A DNA stretch of 64,000 nt from the NCBI GenBank assembly GCA_963853835.1, contig OY970830.1, positions 45,945,966 through 46,009,965 of the forward strand. The letters are read 5' to 3'. The position numbers and the translations under genes are program-made. Shown here in pieces: positions 57,569-64,000 of the stretch (its first letter is position 1; the number at the start of each line of letters is the position of its first letter). Under the pieces are notes generated by a model. That model was not told the origin of the DNA. It saw nothing but the letters and a program-made list of their open reading frames with translations, and did not search any database. This stretch comes from Calendula officinalis. Its lineage: Eukaryota > Streptophyta > Magnoliopsida > Asterales > Asteraceae.

Positions 57569-59795
57569 GAAAGTTATGAATGTTTTAGTATAGCACCTTT
57601 TGTCACACAATCTTGATATTGAAGAGTTCGGGCCGAAGAGGGATGTTCGGGCCGAAGTGGTGTTCGGGCCGAAGTGGGATGTTCGGGCCGAAGTGGTGTT
57701 CGGGCCGAAGTTCGGTGTTCGGGCCGAGGATGATGTTCGGGCCGAGGTTGAATTTCGGGCCGAGGTCGGAGTTCTGGCCGAGGTTGAAGTTCGGGCCGAG
57801 GTTGAAGTTCGGGCCAAAAATGAAGTTCGGGTCGGGAACAGTGAAGAGTTCGGGCCGAACTTGTTCTTGGCAGTGACGAACGAACCAGCTATTTTGGTTA
57901 CTCGTGGGCGTGAAACGGACACCCGAGCTGAAAGTTATGAATGTTTTAGTATAGCACCTTTTGTCACACAATCATGGATATTGAAGAGTTCGGGCCAGAG
58001 GGATGTTCGGGCCGAAGTGGTGTTCAGGCCGAAGTGGTGTTCGGGCTGAAGTTCGGTGTTCGGGCCGAGGATGATGTTCGGGCCGAGGTTGAAGTTCGGG
58101 CCGAGGTAGAAGTTCAGGCCGAGGTTGAAGTTCGGGCCGAAAATGAAGTTCGGGCCGGGAACAGTGAAGAGTTCGGGCCGAACTTGTTCTTGGCAGTGAC
58201 GAACGAACCAGCTATTTTGGTTACTCGTGGGCGTGAAACGGACACCCGAGCTGAAAGTTATGGATGTTTTAGTATAGCTCCTTTTGTCACACAATCTTGG
58301 ATATTGAAGAGTTCGGGCCGAAGAGGGATGTTCGAGCCGAAGTGGTGTTCGGGTCGAAGTGGGATGTTCCGGCCGAAGTGGTGTTCGGGCCGAAGTTCGA
58401 TGTTCGGGCTGAGGAAGATGTTCGTGCCGAGGTTAAAGTTCGGGCCGAGGTCGGAGTTCGGGCCGAGGTTGAAGTTCAGGCCGAGGTTGAAGTTCGGGCC
58501 GAAAATGAAGTTCGGGCCGGGAACAGTGAAGAGTTCGGGTCGAACTTGTTCTTGGCAGAGACGAACGACCAGCTATTTTGGTTACTCGTGGGCGTGAAAC
58601 GGACACCCGAGCTGAAAGTTATGAATGTTTTAGTATAGCACCTTTTGTCACACAATCTTGGATATTGAAGAGTTCGGGCCGAAGAGGGATGTTTGGGCCG
58701 AAGTGGTGTTCGGGCCGAAGTGGGATGTTCGGGCCGAAGTGGTGTTCAGGCCGAAGTGGTGTTCGAGCCGAAGTTCGGTGTTCGGGCCGAGGTTGGAGTT
58801 CGTGCCGAGTTCGGAGTTCGGTGCTGAGGTTGAAGTTCGGGCCGAGGTTGAAGTTCGGGCCGAAAATCAAGTTCGGGCCGGGAACAGTGAAGAGTTCGGG
58901 CCGAACTTGTTCTTGGCAGAGACGAACGACCAGCTATTTTGGTTACTCGTGGGCGTGAAACGGACACCCGAGCTGAAATTTATGAATGTTTTAGTATAGC
59001 ACCTTTTGTCACACAATCTTGGATATTGAAGAGTTCGGGCCGAAGAGGGATTTTCTGGCCGAAGTGGTGTTCGGGCTGAAGTGGGATGTTCGGGCCGAAG
59101 TGGTGTTCGGGCCGAAGTGGTGTTCGGGCCGAAGTTCGGTGTACGGGCCGAGGATGATGTTCGGGCCGAGGTTGAAGTTCGGGCTGAGGTCGGAGTTCGG
59201 GCCGAGGTTGAAGTTCGGGCCGAGGTTGAAGTTCGGGCCGAAAATGAAGTTCGGGCCGGGAACAGCGAAGAGTTCGGGCCGAACTTGTTCTTGGCAGTGA
59301 CGAACGAACCTGCTATTTTGGTTACTCGTGGGCGTGAAACGGACACCCGAGCTGAAAGTTATGAATGTTTTAGTATACCAAATTTTGTCACACAATCTTG
59401 GATATTGAAGAGTTCGGGCCGAAGAGAGATGTTCGGGCTGAAGTGGTGTTCGGGCCGAAGTGGGATGTTCGGGCCGAAGTGGTGTTCGGGCCGAAGTGGT
59501 GTTCGGGCCGAAGTGGTGTTCGGGCCGAAGTGGTGTTCGGGCCGAAGTTCGGTGTTCGGGCCGAGGATGATGTTCGGGACGAGGTTGAAGTTCGGGCTGA
59601 GGTCGGAGTTCGGGCCGTGGTTGAAGTTCGGGCCGAGGTTGAAGTTCGGGCCGAAAATGAAGTTCGGGCCGGGAACAGTGAAGTGTTCGGGCCGAACTTG
59701 TTCTTGGCAGCGCCGAATGATACTCGTGTGCGTGAAACGGACACCCGAGCTGAAAGTTATGAATGTTTTAGTATAGCACCTTTTGTCACACAATC

Positions 59796-60449
59796 TTGGA
59801 TATTGAAGAGTTCGGGCCGAAGAGGGATGTTCGGCCAAAGTGGTGTTCGTGCCGAAGTGGGATGTTCGGGCCGAAGTGGTGTTCGGGCCGAAGCTCGGTG
59901 TTCGGGCCGAGGATGATGTTCGGGACAAGGTTGAATTTCGGGCCGAGGTTGCAGTTCGGGCCGAGGTTGAAGTTCGGGCCGAAAATGAAGTTCGGGCCGG
60001 GAACAGTGAAGAGTTCGGGCCGAACTTGTTCTTGGCAGTGACGAACGAACCGGCTATTTTGGTTACTCGTGGGCGTGAAACGGACACCCGAGCCGAAGAG
60101 GGATGTTCGGGCCGAAGTGGTGTTCGGGCCGAAGTGGGATGTCGGGCCGAAGTGGTGTTCGGGCCGAAGTGGTGTTCGGGCCGAAGTTCGGTGTTTGGGC
60201 CGAGGATGATGTTCGGGCCGAGGTTGGAGTTTGGGCCGAGGTCGGAGTTCGGGCCGAGGTCGGAGTTCGGGCCGAGGTTGAAGTTCGGGCCAAAAATGAA
60301 GTTCGGGCCGGGAACAGTGAAGAGTTCGGGCCGAACTTGTTCTTGGCAGTGACGAACGAACCAGCTATTTTGGTTACTCGTGGGCGTGAAGCGGACACCC
60401 CAGCTGAAAGTTATGAATGTTTTAGTATAGCACCTTTTGTCATACAATC
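59796..60449 (+). repeat. Fused unit with deletion joint near 60093, second copy
   Basis: Copy of the fused unit at 56363, shifted by 3,433 bp, with the same landmark-less joint GACACCCGAGCCGAAGAGGG and the same GGGATGTCGGGCC. It differs by GGGCCAAAAATG near 60290, where copy 1 has GGGCCGAAAATG. Confidence 0.87.
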
Positions 60450-60652
60450 TTGGATATTGAAGAGTTCGGGCCGAAGTGGTGTTCGGGCCGAAGTTTGGTG
60501 TTCGGGCCGAGGATGATGTTCGGGCCGAGGTTGAAGTTCGGGCCGAGGTCGGAGTTCGGGCCGAGGTTGAAGTTCGGGCCGAGGTTGAAGTTCAGGCCGA
60601 AAATGAAGTTCGGGCCGGGAACAGTGAAGAGTTCGGGCCGAGGTCGGAGTTT

Positions 60653-60958
60653 AGCTCGGGTGTCCGTTTCACGCCCTCGAGTAACCAAAATAGCTGGCTC
60701 GTTCGTCACTGCCAAGAACAAGTTCGGCCCGAACTCTTCTCTGTTCCCGACTCGAACTTCATTTTCGGCCCGAACTTCAACCTCGGCCCAAACTTCACCC
60801 TCGGCCCGAACTCCGACCTCGGCCCGAACACCAGTTCGGCCCGAACATCCCACTTCGGCCCGAACACCACTTCGGCCCGAACATGCCTCTTCGGCCCGAA
60901 CTCTTCAATATCCAAGATTGTGTGACAAAATGTGCTATACTAAAACATTCATAACTTT
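60653..60958 (-). repeat. Inverted composite unit, copy 2
   Basis: The same inverted unit, 3,433 bp downstream of the first, with identical junctions on both sides. Small differences are TCTTCTCTGTTCCCGACTCG in place of TCTTCACTGTTCCCGACCCG near 60735, GACAAAATGTGC in place of GACAAAAGGTGC near 60925, and CATTCATAAC in place of CATTTATAAC. Shared breakpoints show that a single inversion was copied by block duplication. Confidence 0.93.
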
Positions 60959-61354
60959 TGTCACACAATCTTGGATATTGAAGAGTTCGGGATTGTGTGA
61001 CGAAAGTTATGAATGTTTTAGTATAGCACCTTTTGTCACACAATCTTGATATTGAAGAGTTCGGGCCGAAGAGGGATGTTCGGGCCGAAGTGGTGTTCGG
61101 GCCGAAGTGGGATGTTCGGGCCGAAGTGGTGTTCGGGCCGAAGTTCGGTGTTCGGGCCGAGGATGATGTTCGGGCCGAGGTTGAATTTCGGGCCGAGGTC
61201 GGAGTTCTGGCCGAGGTTGAAGTTCGGGCCGAGGTTGAAGTTCGGGCCAAAAATGAAGTTCGGGTCGGGAACAGTGAAGAGTTCGGGCCGAACTTGTTCT
61301 TGGCAGTGACGAACGAACCAGCTATTTTGGTTACTCGTGGGCGTGAAACGGACA

Positions 61355-64000
61355 CCCCAGCTGAAAGTTATGAATGTTTTAGTATAGCACCTTTTGTCAC
61401 ACAATCTTGGATATTGAAGAGTTCGGGCCGAAGTGGTGTTCGGGCCGAAGTTCGGTGTTCGGGCCGAGGATGATGTTCGGGGCGAGGTTGAAGTTCGGGC
61501 CGAGGTCGGAGTTCGAGCCGAGGTTGAAGTTCGGGCCGAGGTTGAAGTTCGGGCCGAAAATGAAGTTCGGGCCGGGGACAGTGAAGATTTCGGGCCGAAC
61601 TTGTTCTTGGCAGTGACGAACGAACCAGTTATTTTGGTTACTCGTGGGCGTGAAACGGACACCCGAGCTGAAAGTTATGAATGTTTTAGTATAGCACCTT
61701 TTGTCACACAATCTTGGATATTGAAGAGTTCGGGCCGAAGAGGGATGTTCGGGCCGAAGTGGTGTTCGGGCCGAAGTGGTGTTCGGGCCGAAGTGGTGTT
61801 CGGGCCGAAGTACGGTGTTCGGGCCGAGGATGATGTTCAGGCTGAGGTTGAAGTTCAGGTCGAGGTCGGAGTTCGGGCCGAGGTTGAAGTTCGGGCCGAG
61901 GTTGAAGTTCGGGCCAAAAATGAAGTTCGGGTCAGGAACAGTGAAGAGTTCGGGCCGAACTTGTTCTTGGCAGTGACGAACGAACCAGCTATTTTTGTTA
62001 CTCGTGGGCGTGAAACGGACACCCGAGCTGAAAGTTATGAATGTTTTAGTATAGCACCTTTTGTCACACAATCTTGGATATTGAAGAGTTCGGGCCGAAG
62101 AGGGATGTTCGGGCCGAAGTGGTGTTCGGGCCGAAGTGGGATGTTCGGGCCGAAGTGGTGTTCGGGCCGAAGTGGTGTTCGGGCCGAAGTTCGGTGTTCG
62201 GGCCGAGGATGATGTTCGGGCCGAGGTTGAAGTTCGGGCCGAGGTCGGAGTTCTGGCCGAGGTTGAAGTTCGGGCCGAGGTTGAAGTTCTGGCCAAAAAT
62301 GAAGTTCGGGTCGGGAACAGTGAAGAGTTCGGGCCGAACTTGTTCTTGGCAGTGACGAACGAACCAGCTATTTTGGTTACTCGTGGGCGTGAAACGGACA
62401 CCCCAGCTGAAAGTTATGAATGTTTTAGTATAGCACCTTTTGTCACACAATCTTGGATATTGAAGAGTTCGGGCCGAAGAGGGATGTTCGGGCCGAAGTG
62501 GTGTTCGGGCCGAAGTGGTGTTCGGGCCGAAGTGGTGTTCGGGCCGAAGTACGGTGTTCGGGCCGAGGATGATGTTCGGGGCGAGGTTGAAGTTCGGGCC
62601 GAGGTCGGAGTTCGAGCCGAGGTTGAAGTTCGGGCCGAGGTTGAAGTTCGGGCCGAAAATGAAGTTCGGGCCGGGGACAGTGAAGATTTCGGGCCGAACT
62701 TGTTCTTGGCAGTGACGAACGAACCAGTTATTTTGGTTACTCGTGGGCGTGAAACGGACACCCGAGCTGAAAGTTATGAATGTTTTAGTATAGCACCTTT
62801 TGTCACACAATCTTGGATATTGAAGAGTTCGGGCCGAAGAGGGATGTTCGGGCCGAAGTGGCGTTCGGGCCGAAGTGGTGTTCGGGCCGAAGTGGTGTTC
62901 GGGCCGAAGTACGGTGTTCGGGCCGAGGATGATGTTCAGGCTGAGGTTGAAGTTCGGGTCGAGGTCGGAGTTCGGGCCGAGGTTGAAGTTCGGGCCGAGG
63001 TTGAAGTTCGGGCCAAAAATGAAGTTCGGGTCAGGAACAGTGAAGAGTTCGGGCCGAACTTGTTCTTGGCAGTGACGAACGAACCAGCTATTTTTGTTAC
63101 TCGTGGGCGTGAAACGGACACCCGAGCTGAAAGTTATGAATGTTTTAGTATAGCACCTTTTGTCACACAATCTTGGATATTGAAGAGTTCGGGCCGAAGA
63201 GGGATGTTCGGGCCGAAGTGGTGTTCGGGCCGAAGTGGGATGTTCGGGCCGAAGTGGTGTTCGGGCTGAAGTGGTGTTCGGGCCGAAGTTCGGTGTTCGG
63301 GCCGAGGATGATGTTCGGGCCGAGGTTGAAGTTCGGGCCGAGGTCGGAGTTCTGGCCGAGGTTGAAGTTCGGGCCGAGGTTGAAGTTCGGGCCAAAAATG
63401 AAGTTCGGGTCGGGAACAGTGAAGAGTTCGGGCCGAACTTGTTCTTGGCAGTGACGAACGAACCAGCTATTTTGGTTACTCGTGGGCGTGAAACGGACAC
63501 CCCAGCTGAAAGTTATGAATGTTTTAGTATAGCACCTTTTGTCACACAATCTTGGATATTGAAGAGTTCGGGCCGAAGTGGTGTTCGGGCCGAAGTTCGG
63601 TGTTCGGGCCGAGGATGATGTTCGGGCCGAGGTTGAAGTTCGGGCCGAGGTCGGAGTTCGAGCCGAGGTTGAAGTTCGGGCCGAGGTTGAAGTTCGGGCC
63701 GAAAATGAAGTTCGGGCCGGGGACAGTGAAGATTTCGGGCCGAACTTGTTCTTGGCAGTGACGAACGAACCAGTTATTTTGGTTACTCGTGGGCGAGAAA
63801 CGGACACCCGAGCTGAAAGTTATGAATGTTTTAGTATAGCACCTTTTGTCACACAATCTTGGATATTGAAGAGTTCGGGCCGAAGAGGGATGTTCGGGCC
63901 GCAGTGGTGTTCGGGCCGAAGTGGTGTTCGGGCCGAAGTACGGTGTTCGGGCCGAGGATGATGTTCAGGCTGAGGTTGAAGTTCGGGTCGAGGTTGGAGT
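61355..64000 (+). repeat. 1,099 bp three-unit higher-order repeat, right edge
   Basis: Landmarks lie near 61407, 61714, 62074, 62453, 62813, 63173, 63552 and 63862. Units of about 360, 379 and 360 bp recur at an offset of 1,099 bp (61714 to 62813, 62074 to 63173, 62453 to 63552, the last with fewer monomers). Markers are CACCCCAGCTG, GAAGTACGGTG, GTTCAGGCTGAGG, CGGGTCAGGAAC, CGGGGACAGTGAAGATTTCG and GGGCCAAAAATG. The array continues unchanged past base 64000. No gene is present. Confidence 0.92.

Larger units (their letters stand above)
54489..57921 (+). repeat. 3,433 bp tandem duplication, copy 1
   Basis: The units near 54539, 54864, 55225, 55586, 55965, 56363, 57017 and 57613, together with the inverted unit at 57220-57525, recur 3,433 bp downstream. 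The left limit lies somewhere between about 54410 and 54550, because neighbouring cores are alike. The right limit is set by CACCCGAGCTG near 57921 against CACCCCAGCTG near 61354. The block overlaps the second copy of the 2,167 bp repeat, so it arose after that repeat. No gene is present. Confidence 0.85.
57220..57925. other. Long imperfect palindrome (copy at 60653-61358)
   Basis: Left arm: the inverted unit 57220-57525. Right arm: the following + unit from GAAAGTTATGAATG near 57569 to CACCCGAGCT near 57925. The centre is a spacer of roughly 43 bp. Arms pair along their whole length apart from monomers that are present on one side only. The inner part, from AATATCCAAGATTGTGTGAC through CTATACTAAAAC to its complement, is nearly perfect. 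The structure could extrude as a cruciform or fold back in single-stranded form. Only the inverted symmetry is seen; any effect on the chromosome is inference. Confidence 0.85.
57922..61354 (+). repeat. 3,433 bp tandem duplication, copy 2
   Basis: Landmarks lie near 57974, 58297, 58658, 59019, 59398, 59796, 60450 and 61046, plus the inverted unit at 60653-60958. Its first unit differs from copy 1 by a two-base loss (GGGCCAGAGGG near 57993). Other differences are few: GCCGGGGTTG near 57091 against GCCGAGGTTG near 60524, TCACACAAT near 57008 against TCATACAAT near 60441, CCCGACCCG near 57314 against CCCGACTCG near 60747, and CATTTATAAC against CATTCATAAC in the inverted unit. Confidence 0.87.
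1..64000 (+). repeat. Composite satellite array filling the whole window
   Basis: Every part of the window can be read as copies of one composite unit. The landmark CACACAATCTTGGATATTG, with small variants, recurs about 175 times by my hand count, typically 326-379 bp apart. Between landmarks lie a tract of 17-19 bp monomers based on TTCGGGCCGAA/G and a conserved core of about 140 bp. All units lie in the + direction except two inverted ones near 57.2 and 60.65 kb. Neither edge of the array is inside the window, so its true size is unknown. Satellite organisation is seen directly; a heterochromatic or centromeric location is inferred. I do not recognise the family. A repeat-rich assembly can contain copy-number or orientation errors, so exact block counts should be read with that in mind. 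Confidence 0.97.

Noticed and set aside
62064..63500. Long open reading frames on both strands throughout the window as protein-coding genes
   Set aside because: They occur in many frames on both strands and start at TTG or at random ATG. Their peptides are just translated 18 bp monomers. Common unit lengths (361, 379, 326) are not multiples of three, so no frame is kept along the array. No introns, promoter or codon signature is visible.
1..64000. rRNA, tRNA or rDNA intergenic spacer
   Set aside because: No stretch resembles rRNA or a tRNA cloverleaf, and the core, which recurs about 175 times, is only about 140 bp. Spacer subrepeats cannot be ruled out by distant flanks, but nothing supports it.
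1..64000. Transposable element (LTR, CACTA, Helitron) inside or as the source
   Set aside because: No terminal repeats, target-site duplications, primer-binding site or coding domains are seen. The core could descend from an element, but I cannot identify one.
1..64000. Telomeric or subtelomeric repeats
   Set aside because: No TTAGGG, TTTAGGG or related tandem motif was seen in the array.

Overview
The whole window is one uninterrupted satellite-type tandem array. I found no protein-coding gene, RNA gene, transposon, CRISPR array or unique sequence anywhere in the 64 kb. Such an array points to a eukaryotic genome in a heterochromatic, centromeric, pericentromeric or knob-like location. A flowering plant is my guess, but nothing in the sequence fixes the kingdom, species or chromosome, and I do not recognise the satellite family.

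The array has three levels. (1) A 17-19 bp monomer built on the interrupted palindrome TTCGGGCCGAA/G. (2) A composite unit, usually 361 or 379 bp. It has about 13 monomer variants in a fixed order (about 240 bp), then a single-copy core of about 140 bp that reads roughly from CTTGTTCTTGGCAGTGACGA through GAAAGTTATGAATGTTTTAG to TCACACAATCTTGGATATTG. I counted by hand about 175 copies of the last landmark, all on the + strand. (3) Higher-order repeats (HORs) in which blocks of units are duplicated in tandem.

Layout: 1-3414 mixed units. 3415-7092 a 1.1 kb three-unit HOR. 7093-9060 mixed units, two of them deletion-truncated. 9061-13856 and 13857-18652 a tandem pair of 4,796 bp with no difference seen by eye. 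15869-21368 and 21369-26833 an overlapping tandem pair of about 5.5 kb. 26834-32477 mixed units. 32478-36362 a 1,175 bp HOR with expanded units. 36363-38493 mixed and rearranged units. 38494-42878 an irregular HOR of about 1.8-2.0 kb. 42879-45950 simple 361-379 bp units. 45951-49075 and 49076-52200 a 3,125 bp tandem pair. About 51966-56607 a 2,167 bp period. About 54489-57921 and 57922-61354 a 3,433 bp pair, each copy holding one inverted unit. 61355-64000 a 1.1 kb HOR.

Unit lengths form a ladder with steps of about 18 bp (308, 326, 343, 361, 379, 397, 414), as expected if monomers are gained and lost by slippage or unequal crossover. Long open frames occur in many frames on both strands, but they are by-products of the repeat: common unit lengths are not multiples of three, frames change from unit to unit, and the peptides are only translated monomers. 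The most notable structures are the inverted units at 57220-57525 and 60653-60958, which make long potential palindromes, and the nested, apparently very recent duplications between 9 and 27 kb.
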